A stretch of 64,000 bases of DNA, taken from positions 62,001 through 126,000 of the forward strand of contig NZ_QKRB01000041.1 of the NCBI RefSeq assembly GCF_003233845.1. The letters are read 5' to 3'. Below are positions 1-8,541 of the stretch, piece by piece. This DNA comes from Paenibacillus sambharensis. Its GTDB lineage: Bacteria > Bacillota > Bacilli > Paenibacillales > Paenibacillaceae. Within the stretch, counting starts at the first letter, position 1; each line of letters starts with the position of its first letter. The notes beneath the pieces are model-generated. The model ran no database searches. It saw only the letters and a program-made list of their open reading frames with translations, and was not told the origin of the DNA. Both the position numbers and the translations under genes were made by a program.

Positions 1-1017
1 AAGCAGACTCTCATCCGGAATAAAATATGGGGTCTGAATATAGATTGACTCTTTGGCCGCTAGAATCATCTTGATATAACCGTTCTTGATCTGCTCAAGC
101 TCTTCATCCGGACCGCTGGCCACGATCTGGGCGCCGATCTTCCCGTCGTATTGATGCTGCGGGTAATACTGGTCATTTTCATAAAATGCCCGGTAGGGTG
201 CCGCCAGGTTCCAGTCCATCATGAATTGGGCCTGCATCTGCAGGACGGCGCTTCCCTGGAAGCGAAGATGAGTATCCCGCCAGTAACCGAAGCGGGGAAC
301 GAGGCCCATGTATTCATCTCCGATATTGAGCCCGCCGATATACCCGTATCGGCCGTCAATAATGGCAAGCTTCCTGTGATTGCGGTAATTCACACGGAAG
401 TTGATATAACGCAGCTTGGACGGGAAGAACGCGGCAACATGCCCGCCAGCAGCGATCAGCTGATCGAAGAATCCTCTCGGCAGCGAGGAGCAGCCGATAT
501 GATCATACAGGAACCGCACCTTCACCCCTTCGCGGGCGCGGCAGGCCAGGGCGTCTACGATTTTCCTCCCGATCAGATCGTTGCGTACGATGAAATACAT
601 CAGATGGATATGGTGTTCCGCCTTCCCGATATCCTGGAGCAGCGCATCAAACTTGGACAGTCCGTCAGGGAAAATATCCAGCTTGTTATCCTGCGTGTAA
701 AACGCATTGCCGCTTGTGAGATTCATGAACATCATATCCTTGTAATAGGCCATCTGCGGGTCGTGGAAATTAATCCGGCTTTCCCTGAAGCGTTCCCGCT
801 GCGCCTCGATAAGCGCATGGAATCTTCCCCGCTTCTCTTCCTTCATCTTATACAGCTTGCGCCGGCTCAAGTTCTGTCCGAGGATAAGATATAGCACAAA
901 CCCGGCACCAGGCAAAAAGAGCAGCACCATAATCCATGCCCAGGTGACGACGACATTACGGCGTTCCAGAAAAACAATAACGGCTGCAAAGAACAGGTTG
1001 AGAACCGAGATAATCAT
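1..1017 (-). CDS. cls: Cardiolipin synthase (phospholipase D family), 3' end outside window
   Basis: Membrane enzyme that joins two phosphatidylglycerols into cardiolipin and glycerol. The gene reads leftward off the window edge; 339 residues are visible of the roughly 480-500 usual for the family. Two N-terminal membrane segments (about residues 1-17 and 25-45) are followed by the first HKD motif (H214, in HRKLAIID) with the usual GGLNIGDEY-type continuation. The last visible residues, TPYFIPDESLL, are typical of Bacillus-type Cls just before the second phospholipase D domain. The start is uncertain: the ATG at 1017 has only a distant purine run (GAGAGGGGG, about 30 bases upstream), and the open frame extends further without another ATG, GTG or TTG. 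It lies 66 bases downstream of the ROK kinase on the same strand. Family call is firm, start is not. Confidence 0.9.
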   Translation of the reverse strand, partial: MIISVLNLFFAAVIVFLERRNVVVTWAWIMVLLFLPGAGFVLYLILGQNLSRRKLYKMKEEKRGRFHALIEAQRERFRESRINFHDPQMAYYKDMMFMNLTSGNAFYTQDNKLDIFPDGLSKFDALLQDIGKAEHHIHLMYFIVRNDLIGRKIVDALACRAREGVKVRFLYDHIGCSSLPRGFFDQLIAAGGHVAAFFPSKLRYINFRVNYRNHRKLAIIDGRYGYIGGLNIGDEYMGLVPRFGYWRDTHLRFQGSAVLQMQAQFMMDWNLAAPYRAFYENDQYYPQHQYDGKIGAQIVASGPDEELEQIKNGYIKMILAAKESIYIQTPYFIPDESLL

Positions 1018-1083
1018 GTATAAATTATTATAGATGCCCGTAACCCCCTCTCCCGGCTGCCCCTTATTGCTTTTCTGCTGTCA

Positions 1084-1962
1084 TTAACCCTGCTTGTATG
1101 CCGCAAGACCAAGCGCGAGCGCACCGCTCAGTCCCGCGTTATCCCCTAGTCCTGGGGGTACGATATAGTGATCGATCCCCTCTCTAAGGAACGGATGGCT
1201 CACGTAGCCGTTAAGCAGGCGGGCTGCCTCCTTCCGGATCATCGGAAACAGCTGCTGCTGATGCATAACACCGCCGCCCAGAATGACCTTCTTGGGGGAC
1301 AGCATCAGGATGGAGGTACTTACAGCCTGAGCGATATAGTAAGCCTCCATGGCCCAGGCAGGATGATCAGGCGGAAGCTCGCTTCCCTGCATCTTCCAGC
1401 GCTTCTCCAGCGCCGGACCTGCCGCAATACCTTCCAGACAGTCACCATGATAGGGGCAGAAACCTTCGTAGGTATCGTCAGGGTGCCTGCGAACAAGCAC
1501 GTGCCCGCCTTCCGGATGCACCATGCCATGGACCAGCCTTCCCTCTGCAAACACGCCTACCCCGATCCCGGTTCCTATTGTGTAATAGACGCAGCTGTCC
1601 AGACCTTGAGCCGCTCCCCATACCGCTTCCCCGTAGGCAGCCGCATTAACATCTGTATCCCAGCCAATTGGAACCGGAAATACCTTCTTCATTTCACCCA
1701 GAAAGTTATAACCGGACCAGCCGGCTTTCGGTGTTGTTGTTACAAAGCCATAAGAAGGGCTTGCAGGATCGATATCAATCGGCCCAAAGGTTCCGATGCC
1801 AATGGCTTCTACCTGCTTGTCCTGAAAATATTCGATGACATCGGCAAGAGTTTCAGCCGGCATCCGCGTCGGGAAGCTTACCCTCTCCTCTATTAAACCT
1901 TGCTCATTGCCGTAACCGCATACAAACTTAGTGCCTCCCGCCTCAATTGCCCCGATTCGCAT
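1084..1962 (-). CDS. ROK-family sugar kinase, fructokinase type
   Basis: Probable ATP-dependent cytosolic sugar kinase of 292 aa, most like Bacillus fructokinases GmuE/YdhR. The N-terminus (IGAIEAGGTKFVCGYG) is the ATP-binding phosphate-1 loop. The segment HPEGGHVLVRRHP followed by CPYHGDCLEG is the ROK zinc-binding and sugar-binding region, with a further glycine-rich VILGGGV near the C-terminus. I chose the ATG at 1962 because the family starts at MRIGAIEAGG and a GGGGGG tract lies about 10 bases upstream; the frame stays open to 2097. The gene lies downstream of GH95, but a strong terminator separates them, so it may be transcribed separately. Fructose, mannose or another hexose released by the neighbouring hydrolases is the likely substrate; the exact sugar cannot be read from sequence. 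Confidence 0.85.
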   Translation of the reverse strand: MRIGAIEAGGTKFVCGYGNEQGLIEERVSFPTRMPAETLADVIEYFQDKQVEAIGIGTFGPIDIDPASPSYGFVTTTPKAGWSGYNFLGEMKKVFPVPIGWDTDVNAAAYGEAVWGAAQGLDSCVYYTIGTGIGVGVFAEGRLVHGMVHPEGGHVLVRRHPDDTYEGFCPYHGDCLEGIAAGPALEKRWKMQGSELPPDHPAWAMEAYYIAQAVSTSILMLSPKKVILGGGVMHQQQLFPMIRKEAARLLNGYVSHPFLREGIDHYIVPPGLGDNAGLSGALALGLAAYKQG

Positions 1963-2060
1963 TTTAGACAGCCCCCCGCCGAGTTCAATGTAAGCATTCA
2001 TTGCCAAGATTATAGCATACCAACCGCCAATAAACCCAGATTCGTCCTCTTCAAACCAGC

Positions 2061-2108
2061 CACAACAAAAATACCGTCCGTATGCAGCAGCCTGCATGCC
2101 GGACGGTA
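2061..2108 (-). terminator. Rho-independent terminator after GH95 gene
   Basis: Read on the minus strand, a 9-bp stem TACCGTCCG/CGGACGGTA encloses a second stem ATGCAG/CTGCAT and is followed by TTTTTGTTGT. It sits 39 bases after the GH95 stop codon. Confidence 0.85.
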
Positions 2109-2146
2109 CAAGTTACACCATAATGCAACACTTCATGTTCTGCCGG

Positions 2147-4519
2147 TTACCGCAGCATCACGCTGTAGCTGGAGCCCGGCTGCGTATCGAATCCGCCGTG
2201 AGACAGCTGCACAGTCCCGCCAGTAGAGTTCGTTACCAGGTAGCGCTCTCCATCTTTCAACGAACATCGGGCCCCTGCGGACGAATGGATAACGGCTTGC
2301 TCAAGCCGGCCTTCCTTCCAGCTTATATCGACGGTGAATCCGCCGCGGGCGCGGAGACCAATGACCCTGCCGGCACTCCATTGAGCCGGTAGCGCCGGAA
2401 GCAGGTCAATACGGTCCAGGTGGCTTTGGAGCAGCAGCTCCGCCATACCTGATGTCCCGCCGAAGTTTCCGTCAATCTGGAAAGGGGGATGTGCGTCGAA
2501 CAAGTTCGGATAGGTTGATCTCGCGAGCAGGGTAGAGATAAAATGATGCGCCTGCTCCGCATCCCGCAGCCTTGCGAACAAGTTGATCAGCCAGGCACAG
2601 CTCCAGCCTGTGTGGCCTCCCCCATTATCAAGCCTGCGTCTTAGCGTCATACGGCTTGCTTCCAGCAGCTCTGGTGTACCGGAATGAATGGCATTGCCTG
2701 GGTATAAACCGTAGAGATGGGAAACATGCCGGTGACCCGGCTCATGCTCTTCATAATCCTCCAGCCATTCCTGAAGCTGTCCATGCTTCCCGATCTGCAG
2801 CTCAGGCAGCCGGCCAAGTGCGGTAGCCATCTCCACGCGCAGAGCATCGTCGATTCCGAGCAGACGGCTTGCTTCAATGCAGTGGGTAAACAATTCCCTG
2901 ATAATGCTGAGATCCATGGCAGAACCGGCCGACACGCTGCACGGCTGGCCTTCCGGGGTCAGGAATACATTCTCCGGGGAGGTCGCCGGATTGGTGACTA
3001 GCCTGCCATCTTTCCCTTCAACCAGCCAGTCCAGTGCAAACAAGGCCGCTCCCTTCATGACCGGATAGGCACGGTCTCTAAGGAATGGAAGGTTCAGGCT
3101 GTATGCATAGTGCTCCCACAGGTGCCTCGCCAGCCAAGCGCCGCCCAGCGGCCAGAATGCCCAGCTGGCACTGCCGGCAGAAGGTGTAGACATCCTCCAC
3201 AAATCCACGTTGTGATGAGCGGTCCACCCTCTGGCCCCGTAATGAATGAGCGCCGTTCTTCCGCCCGTCTGGCTTAATTCATCCAGAAGGTCGAACAGCG
3301 GCTCATGGCATTCGCTCAGGTTGCATACCTCAGCGGGCCAATAGTTCATCTGCGTATTAATATTGATGGTATAATTGCTGTTCCAGGGCGGCTGAACATG
3401 CGGATTCCAAATTCCCTGGAGGTTTGCGGGCTGTGTTCCCGGCCGGGAGCAGGCCATCAGCAGATAGCGGCCATAATGAAAGTACAGGGCTTCAAGCTGA
3501 GGGTCGTCTCTATGCTCCTGATAAGCTTCCAGGCGACGGTCTGTAGGCTGCTCTACTACTGCCTGCTGCCGCCCTTCAAGCATCAGCTCCACCCTGCCAA
3601 ACAGCAGACGATGATCCTCCACGTGACGTGCCTTCAAACGGTCAAAGCCCAACGAAACCGCATTGCTGATCCACTGGCGGCTCAGCTCGATATACGCGCT
3701 TGCAGCTGTTTCTGGATCTTTGCCATACCCCGCAAAGCTGGTTGCTGCTGTAATATATACGGTCAGTTGTCTGGCATCCCGCACCTCAATCTGCTGCTGC
3801 CCGGTAACGGAGAGAATACCGTCTGTATTGACACTCGCTGATACCGTGTAGCCCATTCCGCGTCCTTCTTCGTACAGGACAGACTGCGGATGGTCGCCCC
3901 GGTAATTATCCGCGACATGGCTTGGTGCCCTGCCCATTAGCCGCACATTACCTGATTCATCCGCCTCACATTGATGCTGCAGCGGCGAGGAAAGCGATAG
4001 GCGCACATTCATAACTCCGCCTTCAGCAGTGCAGCGCACTGCAATAACCTGATCAGGTGCGCTGGCTATGTATTCTCTCTTGATACTTGTCTGCCCCGCC
4101 CGATATCGAACAATCGCAACCCCGTCGTTAAGGTGAAGATCGCGGTAATAGCCGGTGATTTCCCCCGGGTCCTCCAGCTGTTCAATCACCAGATCACCTG
4201 CCGGCAGATAGGGCTCGGTATTTCGCGCCAGCATGTGCGATTCTATCATTTCCTGAGCCTCAACGTTACGGCCCGCAAAGATCATCTCCCTCACTTTATC
4301 CAGATTCCTGCGCACCTCATAGTTAACGGTATCACGCGGAAAACCGGCCCATAGCGTATCCTCGTTCAGCTGAAGCCGCTCCTTGGCGGTGCCGCCGAAT
4401 ATCATCGCTCCCAGGCGGCCGTTGCCAATTGGCAGTGCCTGCTCCCAAATCTCAGCCGGCTGCTCATACCAGAGCCGCCAGCCTAATTGGCCGGTTCGTT
4501 CCAACTCTTGCTCCTTCAT
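2147..4519 (-). CDS. GH95 alpha-L-galactosidase or 1,2-alpha-L-fucosidase
   Basis: Inverting exo-glycosidase of 790 aa with no signal peptide, so intracellular. The GH95 hallmarks are present: the N-terminal IGNGRLGAMIFGG, the QMNYWPAE block, HHNVDLW, and FQIDGNFG. By alignment to Bifidobacterium AfcA, the catalytic residues are E516 (SPEN, general acid), N386 and N388 (base pair) and D683. The residue two before the first catalytic Asn is Thr384 (in NYTININ). Fucosidases carry His there (AfcA H419). As I recall, Thr marks the Bacteroides ovatus alpha-L-galactosidase, where it leaves room for the O6 hydroxyl. ATG start with AAGGAGGA eight bases upstream. It follows the solute-binding protein gene, separated by a terminator, so it is probably expressed by read-through. 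The L-galactose operon at 40913-46916 supports the galactosidase reading. Confidence 0.9.
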   Translation of the reverse strand: MKEQELERTGQLGWRLWYEQPAEIWEQALPIGNGRLGAMIFGGTAKERLQLNEDTLWAGFPRDTVNYEVRRNLDKVREMIFAGRNVEAQEMIESHMLARNTEPYLPAGDLVIEQLEDPGEITGYYRDLHLNDGVAIVRYRAGQTSIKREYIASAPDQVIAVRCTAEGGVMNVRLSLSSPLQHQCEADESGNVRLMGRAPSHVADNYRGDHPQSVLYEEGRGMGYTVSASVNTDGILSVTGQQQIEVRDARQLTVYITAATSFAGYGKDPETAASAYIELSRQWISNAVSLGFDRLKARHVEDHRLLFGRVELMLEGRQQAVVEQPTDRRLEAYQEHRDDPQLEALYFHYGRYLLMACSRPGTQPANLQGIWNPHVQPPWNSNYTININTQMNYWPAEVCNLSECHEPLFDLLDELSQTGGRTALIHYGARGWTAHHNVDLWRMSTPSAGSASWAFWPLGGAWLARHLWEHYAYSLNLPFLRDRAYPVMKGAALFALDWLVEGKDGRLVTNPATSPENVFLTPEGQPCSVSAGSAMDLSIIRELFTHCIEASRLLGIDDALRVEMATALGRLPELQIGKHGQLQEWLEDYEEHEPGHRHVSHLYGLYPGNAIHSGTPELLEASRMTLRRRLDNGGGHTGWSCAWLINLFARLRDAEQAHHFISTLLARSTYPNLFDAHPPFQIDGNFGGTSGMAELLLQSHLDRIDLLPALPAQWSAGRVIGLRARGGFTVDISWKEGRLEQAVIHSSAGARCSLKDGERYLVTNSTGGTVQLSHGGFDTQPGSSYSVMLR

Positions 4520-4560
4520 GTTAAGTCCTCCTTCAGCCAGCTATTATATACATAATTATA

Positions 4561-4600
4561 ACTAAAACAAGGGAGAGCCCGAAATAACTCGAGCCCTCCC
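4561..4600 (-). terminator. Terminator between solute-binding protein and GH95 genes
   Basis: On the minus strand, a 12-bp stem with two G-T pairs (GGGAGGGCTCGA/TCGGGCTCTCCC, loop GTTATT) is followed by TTGTTTTAG. It lies 15 bases after the lipoprotein stop. A partial terminator here would keep the binding protein in excess over GH95. Confidence 0.8.
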
Positions 4601-4614
4601 GACTGTTTCGTTAC

Positions 4615-6336
4615 TTATTCCGTAACTTGACCGCTCCAGAGTTCAATCCTTGCTTTAACAAGCTTCGTATACTCTTCTTCCATTTTCTTCGCGCCAGCCT
4701 TATCAAGCTCGGCAAGCATCGTATCATACACCTTGTCAAAATCAGCCGGCTTCGCCAGAATCGCTTCCGGAATGCGCTTACGGACAATGTCATTCGACTT
4801 CTGTTGAGTTACAGTAATGATCGAGTCATTAGGAACTGGAATGTTCCACGCAGCGCCCCAAGCCTTCACTTCGAATTCATCTTCTTTCGGGAAGAGATCT
4901 TTCCAGTAGGTAGCGTCGTATCCTGCCAGAACTTCCTTCTCAATGTCAGAGTAATTTTCAAGCACTTGCTCGGGATTGTTCGTCGTGAAGTAGTTGCCAG
5001 TTGAATCCTTCACGCCATCGCCATAGCGCAGGGACAGCAGATAGTTGCCTATACCGAATTCCTTTTTGAAGCGGTTGTTGTCATTGACTCGAATATTCTC
5101 GATTTCCGGCAGAAACACGCGTTTTCCATCAACATACTCGTAGTGCTTTCCTTCAATACCCCAGTTGACAAGGATTTGGCCTTCTTCAGAAGCAAGGTAG
5201 TCAAGGAATTTGATAATACGGACCGGATCCTTGGCAGCAGTGGTGATGGCCAATCCCCATCCGCCGTTAAAGCCTGTTTGTTGGAAATTCGCCGCTTTAT
5301 ACGTTTCGTCAAGGGTGATCGGATAGTGGCCGTAAGCGCGCTCATGCTTGCCAGCAGCTTTCAGTGCAGCTTCAGGCTCATCAATCTCCCACTGCTGATC
5401 GATTGTAGCCAGAACACGGCCGGAAGCGATTTTTGCTTTGTACTGGTCATATTTTTGTACGAAGCTCTCTTTATCCAGAAGACCGATATCATTCATGTGA
5501 TTCAGCCAGCGGAAATACTCGCGCTCTTCCGGACGCTTGTAATGAAGAATCGCTTCATGTGTTTCTGGATCAATGTAGAACTCGCCGTCATCCGGTGCGC
5601 CTGTTGCCCAGAACGCCGGGTTCGTTGTCGAAATCATAATCCGCCAGTCATCCGCCAGCAGGGAAAGACCGATCGTTGGTTGTCCATCAATAGTCGGATA
5701 CTTTTCTTTATATGCTTTGATTGCATTCTCGTAGTCCTGAAGCGTTCTCATCTGTGGATAGCCAAGCTCTTTCACTACCGCATGCTGGAGATTGAATGGG
5801 CCTCCGGCATCAAAGTAGAACTGGTCAATTGCCTCCAGGCTCGGAACGAAGTAAATAGAAGGATCATCATTGCTGTGACGAAGACGGTCAATTTGATCGC
5901 CCAGCATTGCCTTAATGTTCGGAGCATGCTCCTCGATCAGGTCTGTCAAGTCAAGCAGAGCGCCTGCATCAATCAGAGCGCCAGACGCTCCCTTCGGAGA
6001 AATAACGTCCGGATATTCACCGGAAGCGGCAATCAGGTTAATCTTCTGCTCGGGGTCACCAACCGCGAATTCAGGCTTGAGTGTAATACCCGTCTTTTCT
6101 GTAATAAATTTGCCCGTATCATCCTGCATGTTATTCCAATTCGTATTCGGATCGCTGAAAAACCCTGTTATCGTCATCGGTTCATTGCTGACTGCTTCTG
6201 CATTGTTCCCGCCAGAATTGCTGCCAGTGCTGCCAGGTGATGTATTGCTTGTACCCGAGTTGCTGCAGCCAATCACGGATGCAAGCAGCGAAGCGATGAC
6301 AATCGATCCAGCCAATTTGGAGAATCTCTTCTTCAT
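4615..6336 (-). CDS. Sugar ABC transporter solute-binding lipoprotein (LplA type)
   Basis: 573-aa extracellular binding protein of the COG1653 carbohydrate family, anchored to the membrane by lipidation. The signal peptide has basic MKKR, a hydrophobic core and a lipobox (SVIGC) with Cys24 as the lipidated residue. A Ser/Gly/Asn-rich linker follows, then an MTITGFF start of the periplasmic-binding-protein-like fold. Its length (about 570 aa) fits the long LplA/YtcQ group that pairs with LplB and YtcP-type permeases, which it does here. RBS GGGGAGG eight bases before ATG. It is the third gene of the transporter operon. The ligand is unknown; the adjacent GH95 and the cre site suggest a plant oligosaccharide. 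Family call is secure. Confidence 0.92.
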   Translation of the reverse strand: MKKRFSKLAGSIVIASLLASVIGCSNSGTSNTSPGSTGSNSGGNNAEAVSNEPMTITGFFSDPNTNWNNMQDDTGKFITEKTGITLKPEFAVGDPEQKINLIAASGEYPDVISPKGASGALIDAGALLDLTDLIEEHAPNIKAMLGDQIDRLRHSNDDPSIYFVPSLEAIDQFYFDAGGPFNLQHAVVKELGYPQMRTLQDYENAIKAYKEKYPTIDGQPTIGLSLLADDWRIMISTTNPAFWATGAPDDGEFYIDPETHEAILHYKRPEEREYFRWLNHMNDIGLLDKESFVQKYDQYKAKIASGRVLATIDQQWEIDEPEAALKAAGKHERAYGHYPITLDETYKAANFQQTGFNGGWGLAITTAAKDPVRIIKFLDYLASEEGQILVNWGIEGKHYEYVDGKRVFLPEIENIRVNDNNRFKKEFGIGNYLLSLRYGDGVKDSTGNYFTTNNPEQVLENYSDIEKEVLAGYDATYWKDLFPKEDEFEVKAWGAAWNIPVPNDSIITVTQQKSNDIVRKRIPEAILAKPADFDKVYDTMLAELDKAGAKKMEEEYTKLVKARIELWSGQVTE

Positions 6337-6437
6337 TTGTATTTCCTCCCCTTTTGATCTTGCGAGTGTATATTGTAAGAACAGGTTGCCCTGTAACTAC
6401 CATTGTGACTAGTGTCTTAGCAGCACGCTCTGCTTTA

Positions 6438-7346
6438 TTAGCTCTTCACCGCGCCCAGCGTCATACCCTGCACAAAGTAACGCTGCAGGAACGGATATAC
6501 CAGCAGGATCGGCACGATGGTAACGATCGTGATCGCCATCTTGACAGAATCAGGCGATACACTTCGCATTTGCTCCACTATGTTGCTTCCCCTTGCCTGG
6601 TCTGCACCAGAAGTTGTGCTCTGCAAAATCTTCATCAACTCGAACTGCAGTGTCGTAAGACTTGAGTTAGAGCCGTTGTACAGATAGGTATCAAACCATG
6701 CATTCCACTGACCGACCGCCACGAACAGCGCAATCGTCGCCAGCACCGGCTTACAGAGCGGCAGAATGACCCTCCAGAAGATCGTAAAGTCATTGGCTCC
6801 GTCCAGCTTAGCCGATTCCTGAAGCGCATACGGCAGGTTATCCATGAATGAACGGATCATGAAGATATAAAATGCGTTGACCATCCCCGGCAGCACGTAA
6901 ACCCAGAAGGAGTTCATCAGGCCGAGATTCTTCATCAGCAGGAAGCCTGGAATCAGACCGCCCGATACGTACAGTGTCAGGACCAGAAACACGGAGATGA
7001 ACTTGCGCCCCTGAAAATCGCGCCTGCTCAATGTATAAGCAACCATTGAGCATGCTGTAAGACTCAGAATCGTACCCACAATTGTCCGGAGTACAGAAAT
7101 CTGGAATGCTGTAACCAACGTTCCGTATGAGAAAATAACCTTGTAGTTCTCAAGCGTGAATTCGCGCGGCCATATCGTGATGCCGCCGCGAACCGTATCG
7201 GCTGAATCGTTGAAGGAAACGGCCAGTACGTTCAAGAACGGGTACAGCGTGGCGATCAGCACAAGCGTCATGAAGATGACGTTGCCGATATCAAATACGC
7301 GGTCACCTAACGTCTGTCTGCCATATGATGCGGATAGTTTTGCCAT
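6438..7346 (-). CDS. Sugar ABC transporter permease (YtcP/LplC type)
   Basis: 302-aa inner-membrane permease of the COG0395 family, with six predicted membrane segments. The cytoplasmic EAA loop that docks the ATPase is visible as ESAKLDGANDFTIFWRVILP (about residues 175-195). The FTLENYKVIF motif is usual in the first extracellular stretch. RBS GGGGG eight bases before ATG. It starts 12 bases after the LplB-type gene stops, so the two are cotranscribed. With the next gene it forms the membrane channel for the solute-binding protein. No ATPase is encoded nearby; such systems usually share an MsmX-type ATPase encoded elsewhere. Confidence 0.92.
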   Translation of the reverse strand: MAKLSASYGRQTLGDRVFDIGNVIFMTLVLIATLYPFLNVLAVSFNDSADTVRGGITIWPREFTLENYKVIFSYGTLVTAFQISVLRTIVGTILSLTACSMVAYTLSRRDFQGRKFISVFLVLTLYVSGGLIPGFLLMKNLGLMNSFWVYVLPGMVNAFYIFMIRSFMDNLPYALQESAKLDGANDFTIFWRVILPLCKPVLATIALFVAVGQWNAWFDTYLYNGSNSSLTTLQFELMKILQSTTSGADQARGSNIVEQMRSVSPDSVKMAITIVTIVPILLVYPFLQRYFVQGMTLGAVKS

Positions 7347-7358
7347 TTGTGCTCCCCC

Positions 7359-8321
7359 CTACATTACGCTTTCTTTGCTGTAGCGCTTAAAGATGCCATT
7401 AGCCGTGAACAGCAGGATAATACTGACGAATGAGTTGAATATCCCGACTGCCGTACCGAATGAGAACCGGTTAAGTCCGATACCATAGTTAAGGGCATAG
7501 AGATCCAGCACTTCAGCGTAATCTATGACGATCGGGTTGCTCAAAAGCATCTGCTTCTCGAAACCGATGGAAATCAGGTTGCCGATGGACAGAATCAGCA
7601 GAACAATGATAACACTGCGGATTCCCGGAAGCGTAATGTGCCAAATTTGTCTCCAGCGTCCTGCACCGTCTACCTTGGCTGCTTCGAATTGTTCAGGGTC
7701 AATGCCTGTAATGGCTGCAAGGAAGATAATTGAATTCCATCCCATTTCCTTCCATAGGTCGGACACCGTTACAATTCCCCAGAACCATGAGCCCTTGGCC
7801 ATGAACTGAATCGGCTCATCAATTAACCCTAACCACATCAGAAGGTCATTAACGCCTCCGCTCTCAGTTGACAGCATTTTGTACACGATACCTGCAACGA
7901 CAACCCATGATACAAAGTGAGGCAGGTACGAAATCGTCTGAAGCGACCGTTTGAAGAAGCGCCCCTTGAGCTCATTAATTAACACTGCGAACAAGATCGG
8001 TACAGTAAAGCCCACCAGCAGGCCCAGAAAGCTCATGGCCAATGTATTGCGAAGCACCATGTAGAACCTGTCATCACTCAGAAGCTCCTGGAAATACTGA
8101 AAGCCGACCCATTCCTGTTCGAAAAATGTCTTGTTCGGTCTGTACTTCTGGAATGCCATCGTCCATCCCCAGATCGGGATGTAGCTGAATACAAAAACCC
8201 AAATGACGAATGGCAGTGACATGAGGTACAAGTACCGCTGTTGAACTGCTGTTTTCCAAAACCGCCGCGACTTTATCTTTTTTGCGCTGGCCGGCTTGGA
8301 TGGTTGTGTAATCGTTTCCAT
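7359..8321 (-). CDS. Sugar ABC transporter permease (LplB/YteP type)
   Basis: 320-aa inner-membrane permease of the COG4209 family and first gene of the transporter operon. It has a basic N-terminus and six predicted membrane segments, and an EAA loop around EQFEAAKVDGAGRWRQIWHI. The early motif YIPIWGWTMAFQKYRP is characteristic of LplB. RBS TAGGAGGG, with the ATG seven bases on. The upstream 220 bases hold a perfect cre match and the terminator of the response regulator gene, so the operon has its own promoter under catabolite control. It pairs with the YtcP-type permease. Confidence 0.92.
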   Translation of the reverse strand: METITQPSKPASAKKIKSRRFWKTAVQQRYLYLMSLPFVIWVFVFSYIPIWGWTMAFQKYRPNKTFFEQEWVGFQYFQELLSDDRFYMVLRNTLAMSFLGLLVGFTVPILFAVLINELKGRFFKRSLQTISYLPHFVSWVVVAGIVYKMLSTESGGVNDLLMWLGLIDEPIQFMAKGSWFWGIVTVSDLWKEMGWNSIIFLAAITGIDPEQFEAAKVDGAGRWRQIWHITLPGIRSVIIVLLILSIGNLISIGFEKQMLLSNPIVIDYAEVLDLYALNYGIGLNRFSFGTAVGIFNSFVSIILLFTANGIFKRYSKESVM

Positions 8322-8411
8322 CTGGCTCCCTCCTAAACTGCTATAGCTCTATGGTAGTGCATTTTGTCGATCCCTAGTACCATGTAGATTTGCACAAAAA
8401 TCATATATAAA

Positions 8412-8427
8412 TTGCATGCGCTTTCAT
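8412..8427 (-). promoter_or_regulatory. Catabolite-responsive element (cre) upstream of ABC transporter operon
   Basis: Minus-strand ATGAAAGCGCATGCAA matches the CcpA consensus WTGNAANCGNWNNCWW at every position. It lies about 90 bases before the LplB-type start codon. A plausible -10 (TATGAT) follows about 10 bases downstream, with a weak -35 (ATGAAA) overlapping the site, so CcpA binding would cover the promoter. Confidence 0.75.
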
Positions 8428-8485
8428 TAATATTTTCAAGACTGCTCCAGTGTGGTGTACAGCAGGGGCCGTTTCGCTTCCAGAT

Positions 8486-8533
8486 GACAAAACAGGGCAT
8501 CCTTGACAGGCTCAAGTCCTGCGGGATACCCTG
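8486..8533 (-). terminator. Terminator of the two-component system genes
   Basis: Minus-strand stem CAGGGTATCC/GGATGCCCTG, with one mismatch and an inner CAGG/CCTG pairing, is followed by TTTTGTC. It begins 9 bases after the response regulator stop, so the sensor genes and the transporter operon are separate transcripts. Confidence 0.75.
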
Positions 8534-8541
8534 CTTTCGTG

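Noticed and set aside
151-894. Long plus-strand frame opposite the left-edge gene
   Set aside because: It is antisense to the minus-strand cardiolipin synthase, which has conserved motifs throughout; it has no recognisable product or RBS.
5143-6240. Long plus-strand frame opposite the solute-binding lipoprotein gene
   Set aside because: Codon-mirror open frame of the lipoprotein gene; its translation is Cys/Arg/Ile-rich and unlike any family.
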